Origin: Brachionus plicatilis
Taxonomy: Eukaryota > Rotifera > Eurotatoria > Ploima > Brachionidae
DNA: 64,000 nucleotides
NCBI GenBank assembly: GCA_010279815.1
Contig: QEOQ01000479.1
Coordinates: 88,404 to 152,403, forward strand
Direction: 5' to 3'
Of the stretch, positions 43,095-55,715 are shown one piece after another. Under the pieces are notes generated by a model. That model did not search any database and was not told the origin of the DNA. It saw only the letters and a list, made by a program, of their open reading frames with translations. The position numbers and the translations under genes were made by a program. The first letter of the stretch is position 1; every line of letters starts with the position of its first letter.

Positions 43095-45451
43095 GGTTAA
43101 AATATTCAATGCATTTATTTAAACATTTGAAACAAGTTTTTAAAGTTTTTTCCTAGTTATTTAAGCCCCATTTAAACTCTTGAGTCTGTCTAAATTCATC
43201 CTGTGATAAGAAAAATTTAAGCGCTGTTCTTTTTAATCATTAGTTTAGTATTCACCATCAAAGATAAATAAATAATCTTCTAATTATTGAGGGTTTGTTT
43301 TATTTTATTTTAATATTATTTTAAAAATTTATGTTGAAATTATTTGATTGTGTTATTACTACTCGTGTTTGAGAGATTATGATCTTATTTTAAAAAGAGT
43401 ATTTAATTTTGTCTTGGGATTATTTTTTTAATTCAACATTAAATTAAGATCAAAAAAATTGAATTGAATGAAGCCCAGTTCAGGAGAAATTTTCTAAATA
43501 AGATCAATACAAACGAACAAGTTTAGTCATACATCCAGTCTTTATTATTTTTATTTTAAAGCTTTTTAAAATTTATAAATATCTAAAATTTAATAATAAT
43601 AAAAATAATCTAGTTCAGGAAAACTTGATAGAAAGCCTTTAAGGTAGCTCCTTACGCAACTCATTTGAATCATACTAAATCCAGAATTAGACGTAATTTA
43701 CCAAAAATGATCTAGGCAAATACAGTAATAATTCACTTTCTTATTTATTTCACAAACTATTGAAGTAAAGGTTAATCTTGTCTTTAACTTAATACCAATA
43801 AAAATGAATTCTTTTTGACTCTCAATTTTATAAGTATAAATCTTTTAAATAAAAAAACTATGCTTGGAGAATCATAAAATAAGACTTTCCAACTTGGATT
43901 TACTTTTAATATTACAATATTTTGACATTAGATTCCTATTTAGATAAATAATATAGCATCAATATGCTTATATGGTTTTTGACATTAGAATCATTTAAAA
44001 AGTAAATTTTTGACAATTATTATTTAAAATTAAACTCATTTGACATCAATTTACTATATATCTATCTACAAAACTGAAATTAAATAAACAATTAAATAAA
44101 AATTACTAATCGTGAAACAGTTCTTTAGTTTAAGTATTTTATTATTATTCTAATAAAAATTTAAAAAATCAAAGTTTTAGCTACATCAATTTTTGATATG
44201 AATTCCAAAAAAACTTGCACTCTAATGTTTATGGCAATTAAAAAAAATTTTTTGTGTTAAAATTGTTGTATTATTTTGAATTATCAGACTTTGTCAAAGT
44301 ATTTTTGTTGCATCTTGTTGAATTCAGAAAAAACATTTTTAACAAGAAAAAATATTTTTGAGATTTTTAGAATCTTGATTTGTACCGAATTCAATTATTT
44401 TACTGAATTTCACAAAACATTTTATCATAATGTTTACTTTAATAAATTTAATAAATATAACCCTTGCCCTTACATATTTTTTTTTTTTGAATGAATCATA
44501 TTTCTAACAAGAAAAAAAATGAAAATAAAATAAATTGTAAGAATTTATATCAAAATTATGAATTGAATATCGACGAAAAATGTAATCTTTTTATTTTTCT
44601 ATCAATTTGAGACATTTTACAACATATGTTAAAATTATTCTAAATTATTAGTCATTTAAGAAAAATTCAATATTTTTTTTTCAAATATTTTTTTAAATTA
44701 TGTTTTTTAATAAAAAAATAAAATTTTGAATGATTTTATTAAATTTTGTGGAGATTAATTAATAGAAGATTGAAAAATTTTATAATGAGAATACATGCTC
44801 TTTGAATGAAGTTTTCAGAATTTTTTCAACGATTTATGATACATGATTTCATTAATTTATTTGTGATTTATTTATTAATTTTTGATAAATTTAAAGAAAA
44901 TATCAAAATAAAAAAGCTCCAAAATACAATCTTTGTATTTAATTTTTTGCTATTTTTAAAGTTGTAATCAATTTTAAAAATTCTTAATCAATAATTTATA
45001 AGCTTGATTTTAAAAATTTATTTGAAACTTTCCAGTGAATTTAATTTCATATTATAAATATCATATATAATAAATAAAAACCTTGAATCAGTGTGTGAAA
45101 GCAGTTTTTGTAATATAGAGTAACAAAATGAAATGAATTTGACTTAGATAATGCAAATTATTTGTCGTTGAAATTAGATAAATTAAATTAGTTGTAATTT
45201 AAGAAAAAGTAAATTCTATTTTTTTAACTCAAAAGAAAGGTTGTGACCATTTTGATTATTTTAAGAATGTTTATTCAAGATAGAATTTCGATCTAACCGA
45301 TTAAGTATTCTAGTTACGATTAGATTTAATGTTGTTTTCTTCTTAAAATATAAGTTTAGAAACGACAAAATATTTTATGGTTAAATTGAATTAAATTTGA
45401 GTAAAATAAATTATTCTGGGAGTCATTAGGAACTTTAAAGAAAATTTAAAG
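43095..45451. other. Spacer between TNK2 and the Ly6-type gene
   Basis: Head-to-head intergenic region, AT-rich. One frame (44276-44494 plus) is low-complexity and not called. No site identified. Confidence 0.5.
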
Positions 45452-46103
45452 ATGAACCATATGATTTTAAATTTATTATTAAGTAAGCTTTTATTTAAAT
45501 AAAATATTTAATCAAATTTATCGTGATTTTAGTGGTCATTTATGTTCAAATTATCGATTGTTTACAATGTTATTCATGTGAAAAATGCATCGAACCTTTC
45601 AATCCAATAGGTTTTATAAACTAAAACTCTTGAAAATACATTTATAATTCTTTTATAGCTTTTAATACCAAGGTAATTAATTGCCCCGATGATTTTAACA
45701 TGTGCTTGGTGAGTAATCATTGTTCGTTACATGATTAAAATATTAATTAAATCTGTTTAAATTCAATTTAAAACAACTTATCCATATTTTATTATACTCA
45801 AAAACAATTACTAATAATACTCAAAAATTAAAATTTTTTAAATTTTAGACAAATTTCATTGAGCATGAAAATGGAAATTTCTTTAGTCAACGAGCATGTG
45901 TTCCATCATATTTGTGTACACCAGGTGCTTATACTAAAAACAACTCTAAAGTTACGACGAAATGTTGCGACAATGATCTTTGCATTAGTTACAAATATTT
46001 TTTGTTTGTTCATAACAACATTACTTCGATATCATCTAATGATTATCCTTCGCTAATTTATTTATTTTTTTTTAAATTTCTGTATTACATTTGTTGTCAC
46101 TAA
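45452..46103 (+). CDS. Small Ly6/uPAR-type (three-finger) secreted or GPI-linked protein
   Basis: Four short exons join in phase to 137 aa: 45452-45482, 45533-45610, 45659-45708, 45849-46103. The N-terminus is a signal peptide (MILNLLLMVIYVQIID) followed at once by CLQCYSCEKC. Later cysteines are CPDDFNMC, RACVPSYLC and the family hallmark CCDNDLC near residue 100. This pattern, LxCYxC at the start and CCxxDLC at the end, defines the Ly6/uPAR domain of animal cell-surface proteins. The tail after it ends in a hydrophobic stretch (LIYLFFFKFLYYICC), suggesting a GPI-attachment signal. The partner is unknown; family members act as receptor modulators or adhesion proteins. Introns are 50, 48 and 140 nt. 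Confidence 0.8.
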
Positions 46104-49100
46104 AATAATTTATTTTTTAGATAAAATAATTTAAATAATAATCTTTTTATTTCTTAATTTTTAAAGAGTCTTTAGTTTAAATAAATTTTTTTTTAGATTA
46201 ATATAAAACAAATTTAAAGATAGGTGATATTTATATTTAACAAATATTTTTTGATACTTAAAGGAAAATTTGCTTTGAACAAAACAATTTTATGTAACAC
46301 TTTAAGCATAATTTTAAGCTTTAGTTTACTCAAAATTATTTCTTTTTAAATAAAAGAGGCGTAAGAATGTGGATAAATTAATGAATTCAAACTAAGATTT
46401 TTACTTTAATAAATTTGCATAAAAATTTAATTGAAATGAATTTTTTAAATTAAGATAAAAAAGATATCATTATATGTGTGTTTTTAAAAATAATTTATTT
46501 AGCTTAGTTGATAGTATAGTCTTAAATATGGCCAAATAATCAAATGGTTTAGAATTTGGATATGTCAAGCAACAAAAAAACGATTTTATGAGAGATTAAT
46601 CACTAGAAAAATATGTTTATTGACCTTATTTAAAATCAAAATAATATTAAGAAAAGGTGAGTTTTTCGGGTTTCTTTTATTTAAAAATTTAAAGTGCTTT
46701 TATAAAAGCGTAAAAGAATTCAACATTATTATTTAAAAAATATGGAAAAATTAGAATTATAGTCAAACAATTTAAAATGCTTGATATTAATCTCTTTGTT
46801 AAAAATTATGGTTATAAAACATAAATAGTTTCAAAGTTTAAATTCTTGCTTAATGTCATTGTAATGATTGACCTTCAATGGTCCAAATGGCCTAGAGTAT
46901 ATTTAATTTATTTACCTTTGAAATTTTATTTCTATAATTTTTCTTGTATAGATTAAATTGTGGTTGCTGATTTCCTTCGGTACTGTTAATTTTTTTGAAA
47001 TAATAAGCCTAGAAACGATTTGCTAGGACTGAATTTTTTAGATTCATTAAAATTTTATCCTTTAAAATTTTTGAAAAAACTAATCGATATTTTTTTTTGA
47101 AATAATTTTGTGATTAAATTTAGACAGCAGTTTTTCAGAATTTTATTTGAAAAATAAATTTTAAATGATTCATGATGAGAATTTAGTACAAATAAAAAAA
47201 TAGGCCAGAGGCCTATTTCACACCACTTAATTGAATTCATAAATACGCCTCAACGACTCGACTATTTTATGAAATTTTTTAATGATTCATAAATAGAACT
47301 GATTTTTCATATGATATATTCCATTTTTTTGAAAATTTTCGCATGTCAAAATCTACCTTTATTTAGGTTGTCAATGGGAACAATTTAATTGATTATTAAG
47401 TTTTACATAATAGAATTTTGTAATTGTATGCTTAGCATTAAAAATTGCTTAGTTCAACTTTTATTATTTTTAATTTTCAGTGAACAATAAATGACATTTA
47501 AGTTTTATTTATTTGTTCTGATTTAAGTTATTTCATCAAAACAGAATATAGATGAATTTAAAAAATAAATAATAAATTATGTGATTTTCTGCACTTCTCA
47601 ATATAAATAAGATAGCAAGTTTTTATTCATCAAAATAGCTTCTTTAATTACCAAAACTTTCTCTAAATATTTTAATGATTCATAAATTTCCAAAAATTTT
47701 GTATTTAGCAACTTCAAATTTCATAACCTGAAATAAATCAGCTAATTTTAATAGGAAAAGTAAAAGTTTAATTATTTCGATTAAATGTTTATTTTTAAAA
47801 TTACAATTTCATAATTTAACAAAAAAATTACATAAAATTTTTATTAATTCAAAAAATCTTTTCAAAATTTGTTAATTTTTATAAAGCTTAAGATAGCGAC
47901 TTGCATTTTTTCCAATTCAAGATCATCAAAAATTTTAATTTTGTCTTAATTTCGAAACTAAAGATTTTAAGACAACTGTCTTGGACTAATAAATAAAAAT
48001 TGTTTATTTTTGAGTTGAGCTATTTTTTAGTGAGAAATTCATTAAAAAAATAGTTTAAAAATAAAATATATGGCGAATTTGACTCATTGACTAAATTAAA
48101 AATTTCTCTTCAAAGCATTTAACTACAATTAGCATTTTTTTAACACTACGAGAAGTATCAAAACCTAATCAATCTAGTGCAAAGTTTTTAGTCGAGACCA
48201 AACCTATTATTTTAATCTAAAAAGAATGTACGCATACTATAGAATAAGGGCAACTAAAATTTATTATAATTTTATAAGGTTTATTTTTTAAAAAATTTGA
48301 AAGATATTCCAAAGAAATTTTTTTAATCAATTTTAATATTTATTTTTAGTTTGATTCAAATTAAAATTCACTTTAAATTTATGTTTCAAAAAATAAGTTA
48401 ATCGTTATAAACATTTGGTAAACATTCTTAACTTTTAGATACCTGTTGATTAAAAAATTTTATAAGATAAATAAGTTTCTATGAACTTCTAGATTTTCGT
48501 ATCTCAACAGGATACTAATTAAAAGATCAAACTTTGAGCGGTATTAATATAAAAAATATTAGAATAATTAATTAATTTTAGTAAACGATACTGGCTATGG
48601 ATTTAATTATTAGACTTTATTAAATCTTTAATATAATAATCCTTTCAATTTATCTCATTTTAATTAGAGATTTAATAGAAAATAAATTAGGAAAACCAAA
48701 AAAAAATAGCTTTTTTACAATACCGAGCGAAAACGTGCCTTTTCCAAGTCTACACTTCTGACACCTCTAATTCAAAACTTTTTAACTATCACTTTCGGTA
48801 TCGTCTATCAATAGCAAACAATTGCTCTAAAATAAAAATAATCTAAATCATAATAACCATATTATGATTCATTTAAAATCATAATAAAACTAAATAAGAA
48901 ATAAAGAATGAAAGAGAAAAATTAAAATTTATTATAAACCGTCTCTTCAAAATAGGAAAAATATTGAACTTGGTTTTTTTAATTTCAAACTTGTTTTTGC
49001 TATTTGGTCGGGCTAATTTAAATTAAAATCAAGTGTACCATTCTAAAGTGACCCCGTTTCTCGCTTTTTATGAATAAAATTTTAATTATTTAAATTTTTA

Positions 49101-49187
49101 TCTTATCTAAATTTAGATAGTCCCTTAAACAATGTCGTTTTGAATTTTTGGATAAAAATAGATCACATAACTTTGAAGAATTTTAAA
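46104..49187. other. Spacer between the Ly6-type gene and TBC1D12/14
   Basis: About 3 kb, AT-rich. The minus frame at 47055-47240 is low-complexity. The TBC gene's promoter should be in the right part, but nothing is distinctive. An untranslated first exon of that gene could lie here. Confidence 0.5.
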
Positions 49188-52100
49188 ATGAGTCCGCCGA
49201 TAAACTTAGTCCAGAGTTCATCTATTGTTGATAGTGGTATTCCCTTTAGCTTAGATGTGGATGATGACAAATACATATCCAATTTGAAGTCAATAAAAAA
49301 GACTGAAAGTTTGGCTGAGGACGATATGATAGGTATAGGCTCACTCTCGTCCAATGGATCTAGTATAGAACCGATTGAAAACTGTAATCAAAGTCAGGCC
49401 GATACTGGAATCGACTCAGAAATGTTGTCCAACTTGTCCATATCGCCTAGTCGTGTTCAAAGTTCCGATAGAAACAATTCCATTTCTTCAACCAGTGACG
49501 ATATGAGTGATTTTGAACTGGGAAATGGCGAAGACTTGGCCAACTGCAATACTCAGAACATGACTGTAGTTAACCGTAGCGGCTCAGATGATTTAAACGA
49601 AGACGAAAATACTAATAGACGTGACACCCTTATTTTTGCAGCCAAAAATGATTCTGATAATGAAATGGAAACAAAATTCGAAGACATAAAGACCGAGAAT
49701 TTAGAGAACCTAACACCAAAAAATATACCCCATGAATGTGCTAGTTTGTCCAGTCTTTATAGTAGCTATTCACAATTTGACTTTGCTTCACGTAGCATAC
49801 CATCACCTCCACCACATGATCCAACTTTTTCGAAAAATGAAGCTCAGAGTAGTCTTAGTTCTTTTTTGGGAATTTTTGGTTCAAAAAAATCACAGAACAA
49901 ACTGGATTTATTTACTTCGAAATTGTTTGGTTTTAAAAGTAAAACTGATACGCCTAAAAATCAAATTAAAAGTTTATCGAGTGCTGATTTTTTTGATAAT
50001 TCATGTGAAAGTAGAATTATAAATCAAATTAATAGCTCTTGCCAAGATTTGAAAATTCCTGACAGCATGTTAATCTTTGAAAACCGTCCAGGGTAAATTT
50101 TACTTTTAATATTTGAGATTTTATAGAAAAAAATTCTTACCTTTGTAATTTAAATCAAAGAATAATATTAAGAGTATAAATTCAAAACTTAAAAACTTTG
50201 ACTTGTGGCATACATTAAAAATATTTGAATGAAATAAAAAATATTGGAGGAAAATTACCACAATCTGTTCTTGCCAAATAGATCCTAAGAGTCTTTTTAA
50301 AAATCCATTTTTATTTTATTAGTTGAATTTATTAATCTGTTGAAGGATTAACAATAATATGAAAATTTTGTGAGTCAATCAATATTATATTTTTAATTAT
50401 TTTAAGACTTTTTTCGGTTACTAGATCATAACTATGAAAAAGTTGTTAAGACACAAAATCTCAAGATAAACTTATAACTTCATAGATCATTTATGGTTTA
50501 AGAGCATCTATTTTGTATTTTTAAAATCTTTTTTATTAAATTTTTTTCTATTACCACAGATAATGACTGTGTATTATTTAATTAAAATTTATAAAATAGG
50601 GAATTATGAATTTAAGAACAAAAAATAACGCTGAAAAAAATATTAAAAAAGTTTTAAAAAATGCTCGATTATTAAAAACTTTGAAAAAGCTAGATTTAGG
50701 TAATAGCTGTTACAATTTTCTGATTTGATTTGGCCTTTTTGAAAAAAATTATTAAGTGCCTTAAATTCAAACCTATAATAATCTGAATCAATAAAAATCA
50801 TAATCATAAACATTAATTTTTAATATTTTTTTAAGTTAGATAATAGAAATCTTTTAAAAATGAAAAAATCATTAGGATTAGGGGAATGTAAATGAGGTTT
50901 TAGACTCGAAATTAATATTTTCGACTTTAATTTCTAATTTGAGGCACGACTTAATAATGAAATATTCCTGTTTTAATCAGTCAGTACCAAAAAGTAAAAA
51001 TAATTTCTTTTTCTCGAGATTTTAGTCATTGATACATTATTTTGAATAGCAAAGTCTAACAAAATTCTAAAAATTTCTTTAAAAGTTTAATATTTTCTTA
51101 TTGTTTTTCTTAATATTAAAATAATGTGAATTTATTGAAATCAGTTTGGAATTTTTATCTTTAAATTAAAGCTCAGGAGAAAATACAAGAATATTATTTA
51201 AAAGATAAAAAACCAAAAATTTAATAAAATTATAATTCGTTGGATTTAAAAACAAATTTGTTCAAGACTTTTTATTATCTGCTCATTTTGCTAAGATTTT
51301 AATTTGAATTTTTCCAAAATTAAAAAAATATTTTTTTGTTATTTGAACATTTTTCAATATATCTATGAATGATTCATAGTCTTATAAATTTAATTTTTTC
51401 TATTTTGCTAAAAGTACAATAATTTAATTATTTTTATTTAGCAATCTTCCGGCGAAATCTTATGAGGAAGAGCTCAAGCATCGCCAAGAATACGAACGTA
51501 TGGTTGAAATGGCGAAAAAAAAAGAGCTAAAAGAGAAAGAAATTAAGCTCAAAAAGCAAAAACAATTGAATAAAAAAGAAGATTTTATGACTAACTCGTT
51601 AAAAGTTTGGAATAACGAAATAATTCCAGATTGGGAAGAGCAGTATGATAGTTTTTAAAATTTGAAAACTTAAGTTCTAAAAAATTTTATTTAGAAAATT
51701 GTCTAAAAGAACTTGTCAACTTTGGTGGCATGGATTGCCACCATCTATTCGAGGAAGAGTGTGGAAATTGGCGATCGGAAATGAACTTTGTTTAACTAAT
51801 GAAAGTTATTATTTTTATGATAGAAAAGCGAGACAAAAATTGGAACTAATGAAAAAATATGATTCGCCTGATGACGAAAAAAATCATGAATCAAGTGTTG
51901 AGTTGATCAAACTTGATGTTTCACGAACATTTCCACACCTGTCTTTTTTTCAGAAAGATGGACCATATCATGATGCACTGCATAATGTACTAGGCGCTTA
52001 CGCCTGTTACAATTCTCAAATTGGTTATGTTCAGGGAATGAGTTTTCTCACCGCCATTTTATTGTTGAATATGGAAGATGTTGATGCATTTATATGTCTT

Positions 52101-52598
52101 GCAAATCTGCTCAATACCAATGTTTTGATGGCTTGTTTTTGCATGGATCAATCAAAAGTAATTATTAGTTTTAAAAATTTAAAAAAAAATCAATTTTACC
52201 TTTTGAAGATGAATCGGTATTTTCGAGTCCATCAAATTTTGTTTGAATACAATATTCCAAGACTTTACAAACATTTCGAAGATCAAAATGTAAAACCAGA
52301 TTTGTATTTAATTGACTGGATATTCACATTATTCAGCAAAAGTTTGCCTTTGGACGTTATGAGCCGAGTATGGGACGTCTTTTTTAGAGATAAAGAAGAA
52401 TTTTTGTTCAGAACTGCGCTAGGTATCTTGAATTTGTATAAAGACACACTAATGGAAATGGATTTTATTCACATTGTTCAATTTTTGACCAAACTCCCCG
52501 AAAACATTAATTCAACCCATCTGTTTAAATCAATAGATCAAATAGTCATGTGCATAGATGACATATCTTTTGAGAATTTAGTCCATTATGATTCCTGA
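49188..52598 (+). CDS. TBC1D14: TBC1D12/TBC1D14-type Rab GTPase-activating protein
   Basis: Rab-GAP family acting on recycling endosomes and autophagy in vertebrates. Four exons join in phase to 652 aa: 49188-50092, 51442-51642, 51695-52157, 52209-52598. Residues 1-300 are acidic, S/N-rich and disordered. Then come NLPAKSYEEELKHRQEYERM and a charged helix, WNNEIIPDWEE, and the TBC domain (LWWHGLPPSIRGRVWKLAIGNE; LDVSRTFPHL with the IxxDxxR arginine finger; GYVQGMSFL with the glutamine finger; DLYLIDWIFTLFSKSLPLD; EEFLFRTALGIL). Both catalytic fingers are present. Spiralians probably have one gene corresponding to both vertebrate paralogues, so the symbol is nominal. The start is the first in-frame ATG. 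Intron 1 is 1.35 kb. Confidence 0.93.
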
Positions 52599-53470
52599 AT
52601 TTAGTGTTTTTTCTGTCATTGGGTGCCTTAATGCTTATCGTCAAAATATATGTAAATAATTACGTTCAAATTCATGATTAAATGTCTAAAAAAAATTTTT
52701 TTGAATTATTTTATCATGGCATTTCATCAAATTTTTGTTTAATTAATTCTATCTATAATTTGATTACTGTAAATAAGTTTATCATAAAAAATTTACGATA
52801 AGGATTGATATTTATTAAAATCTCAAGACATAGAATTGGTGCATCACTAATTAATTTAAAATCACCAAATAAAACTTATAAGATCAATTATTTAGTGTCT
52901 TGAGCATGGTCTTTAGGTTGTTTTGTAAGTTTTTATTTTGACTAAATTTTTCATTTTTATTTTTATAAAATTCAAAATAAACATTTCAAATAATTTTGTT
53001 CTTTTTCATTAAATTTTAGGAATGAAATCGAGTATACTTTTGAATGATAGTAAAATAATTAAATTATTTTTATTTGAATGCAAACAATAAACTAAAGATA
53101 AATTCAACGAGATAAATCGATTACCTTGTTTAAGTTCAATGAGAGTGTATTGAAAATTTAGAATGTGCGATTTGAAAATAATTTTCTGGCTGAGAATTTT
53201 TAATAAAACTTAAAAATTTATCATTCTAAATTTGAAAAATATAAAAATTATAATTTGAAAATATAACTTTACTTTTTAATAATTCTTTTCTGTGTCAAAC
53301 TAACTAAAAAAATTTCAGTCAAAAAATAAAAAAAAACACAGCATTAATAAAGTTAAAATTTCAAACAATAAATTTTTTCATACACAAAATAATGTTAGAT
53401 TTTTTAAATTATTTATTTCAATCATAAGTTCAATATTAATTTTATAATAAATTAATTTTTTTGAAAAAAA

Positions 53471-53515
53471 ATTCTAACGTTTCGTTACTCGCTTAAAAAG
53501 CTTTTCTTACCCATA
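53471..53515. repeat. Direct repeat C, left copy
   Basis: 45 bp beginning ATTCTAACGTTTCGTTACTC and ending TTTTCTTACCCATA. It matches 54121-54165 with two mismatches in the same orientation. Similarity continues upstream into an ATAAATTAATTTTTTTGAAA stretch. Confidence 0.85.
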
Positions 53516-53931
53516 ATATCAGAAAATTTTCAAGTAGCTTTGATAAACTTTCTGAAGTGTCAATTCACTTTAATAGTCTAAATCATTCAATGGATGATTT
53601 AAAATTTTTTATTTTTAAATCAAATTTAAATCATAAAATAAAAAGACTATCAACAGAAACTGAGTTGATAAATATTTTTCTAAAATTTCAAATTCCTTTT
53701 TTAAATAAAAAAAATACCAAAAATTGAATATGTAAAATCTCTAAGTTTTGCTTGTTCTTTTAAAAAAAAATTTTCTTATTTTTCATTTTCATGAAATTTC
53801 ATTCTTAATCTTTGATTTATAAAAATATTTTCATAATATATTTTTGTATTCTTTTGAAAAAAATCTTCTTTTTTATTTTTTTCTTTTTAAAAATTTAAAA
53901 ACTAATCAGAATTATTCTCAGAATTTAGATT

Positions 53932-53973
53932 CTGAAGAAGGCCACTTTTGATCGAAACGCGTCGATCGTTTTA
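53932..53973 (+). ncRNA. Hammerhead-ribozyme-like core motif (candidate, probably degenerate)
   Basis: CTGAAGA (fits CUGANGA) is followed 15 bases later by GAAA, then CGCGTCGATCGT, in which ACG and CGT could close a short stem III. These are the conserved blocks of a hammerhead, in the right order. Stem II (GGCC...GATC) is imperfect and the flanks do not form a convincing stem I, so activity is doubtful. Its position between two direct repeats recalls retroelements that carry hammerheads in terminal repeats. Confidence 0.3.
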
Positions 53974-54120
53974 TATTAGAAAAAATTTAAATTTTTTTAT
54001 TTTTTAAATTATTTTTTTACAAATTAAAAAATTATTTTATTGAATTTTTAATTTTACAATAAATTAATTTTTTTGAAACCCTAACCCTTACCTTGAAAAA
54101 AAATCCTAATTTTTTTGTAA

Positions 54121-54165
54121 ATTCTAACGTTTCATTACTCGCTTATAAAGCTTTTCTTACCCATA
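54121..54165. repeat. Direct repeat C, right copy
   Basis: Second copy of the 45-bp unit, 650 bp from the first. Just before it (54077-54093) is AACCCTAACCCTTACC, two telomere-like units, absent from the left copy. Confidence 0.85.
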
Positions 54166-54732
54166 TTTTATATCAATTTTTTATATTTCTGTTGATTGGT
54201 TTTATCCCTATCTTTACAAAAAAACCTTTTTCTCGAAATTCTTAAGGATTATTTAATTAATTTTAATTCTGTAAAAAAGAAATATATTTTTGGGAGTAAT
54301 TTTAACTATTAAAATTTATAAGTTAGAAAAAAAATGTTTTAAAGTTTTATAATTAAAAATTCAATTTTTTTTTCAATTCTATCAAAAAAAATTTTCATCG
54401 GAATATACACTTAGTTAGCAAATTTTCTCTAGTTTTAGAAAAAATCCAATTTCTGTATAATCAAGAAAGTTTTTAATAATTTAAAGACTATTTAAGTGAA
54501 GAATCCCAAAATATCAATGACTAATTGGTTTTACCCCGTTTTACGATATGATAATTTTAATTTTTCAATATTTGTTTCTCTATAAAAAGCTTATTCAAAA
54601 ATTTAAAAAATTAAAAAAAATTCATGTAAAATTTTTATATAAATTCTCGAAATGCAACTTAGCTTAAAGCTTATTTTCAATTTGATAAGTGAGCAATAAT
54701 TTCTAATTTAAAAAAATTATTGAAAAAATTTT

Positions 54733-54804
54733 GACCCCGACGTGACTCGAACACGCAACCTTCTGATCTGGAGTCAGACGCGCTACCAATTGCGCCACGA
54801 AGTC
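54733..54804 (-). tRNA. tRNA-Trp (CCA)
   Basis: 72 nt on the minus strand folding as a complete tRNA without intron. The acceptor strands GACTTCG/CGGGGTC pair with G-T wobbles, the D-arm is GGCGCAATTGGTAGCGCG, the anticodon stem-loop TCTGA-CTCCAGA-TCAGA has CCA as anticodon, and the T-arm contains GTTCGAGTC. Both internal pol III boxes (A, TGGCGCAATTGG; B, GTTCGAGTC) are intact. Downstream on the minus strand a TTTTTT run gives a pol III terminator. Sequence closely matches animal nuclear tRNA-Trp. Confidence 0.96.
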
Positions 54805-54859
54805 ATATATTTGTTATCGTTATTCTCGTCGATAAATTATTATAATCATTGATTTGTTA

Positions 54860-55183
54860 GGCTTTGTGAAGTTCATTTCAATTCACTCATTTTAATTCAC
54901 GCAAATTTTAATAACTTTTGAACGAAAAATAATAAAATTATTCTGCAAAATGTTACATATTGTATCAATTTTGTTACACCTAAAGATAATGGTCTGCAAT
55001 AACTGTGCTAAATTCGCACACTTTTAAAAAAGATGCCCGATCTAATCTGCATTGTTTTTGGAAATCCATTTATTTAGATGTAACAAAATTGATACAATAT
55101 GTAGCATTTTGCAGAATAATTTTTTTACTTTCCATTCAAAAATTTTTAAAGTTTGCATGAATTGGAATGAACTTCAAAAAGCC
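54860..55183. mobile_element. Foldback/MITE-like element with long inverted repeats (324 bp)
   Basis: Both ends are inverted repeats of about 110 bp. The left begins GGCTTTGTGAAGTTCATT, the right (reverse complement) GGCTTTTTGAAGTTCATT, and both contain CTGCAAAATG, ACATATTGTATCAATTTTG and TTACAYCTAAA. The left arm has about 14 extra bases (a local duplication of TTTCAATTCAC/TTTTAATTCAC). Roughly 100 bp of unique centre separates the arms. No coding capacity. No clean target duplication is seen. It begins 55 bp from the tRNA-Trp gene. Confidence 0.88.
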
Positions 55184-55715
55184 GAATTGTTCATCATTAA
55201 CAAGTAATAATTTTTTTTCGGAAATTTTAGATATTTGATAATTTAGTTTTGATTATAAAAAATTATGATTAATTTTGTTTTAAAACTGATTTAATTTATA
55301 TTTCCATAAAAATTTTCTCATACATTTACGGAATTTATTTTAAAATAAACAATCTAATGAAAAAAAAATAATCAAATAAAATACTTATCTTAAAAATTAC
55401 CAAAACTGTTGCCAATTATCATAAAACTAAGTCACTAAATTAGAAAAACTGATGAAATTTCTTTTTGTTAATCTTTTGAACAAACAACAGTAAGAATTGA
55501 AAAAAAATAATTTTAATTGTTTCTCTCATATTACTAAGAAATCTAAAAAGTTTCTAATTAAAAACTATCTGAAGAATAATAATTTAGTTTTTATAATAAT
55601 TTACAATAAATGATAAAAACTTTGTTTAGAGCAGTTTGATTTCTCTGACTGGCATAAATAGATAATTTTTAAAAACTTCGAGAGGAAAAATGAAAAAATT
55701 TAGTTCATTTAAAAT
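55184..55715. promoter_or_regulatory. Upstream region of the membrane-protein gene
   Basis: AT-rich 530 bp holding the presumed promoter. A short upstream frame (ATG at about 55690, MKKFSSFKIC then stop) ends at the start codon region of the next gene. No named motif. Confidence 0.35.

Larger units (their letters stand above)
52599..54732. other. Spacer with a repeat block
   Basis: 3' flank of the TBC gene, then a repeat block at 53441-54170 (described separately). No coding gene. Confidence 0.55.

Noticed and set aside
44276..44494. Plus-strand 72-codon frame
   Set aside because: F/N/K-rich translation of AT-rich spacer ending in a T run.
54077..54093. Telomere-like CCCTAACCCTTACC as a chromosome end
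   Set aside because: Only about two units, interior to the sequence and flanked by unique DNA; at most a repeat-associated trace.
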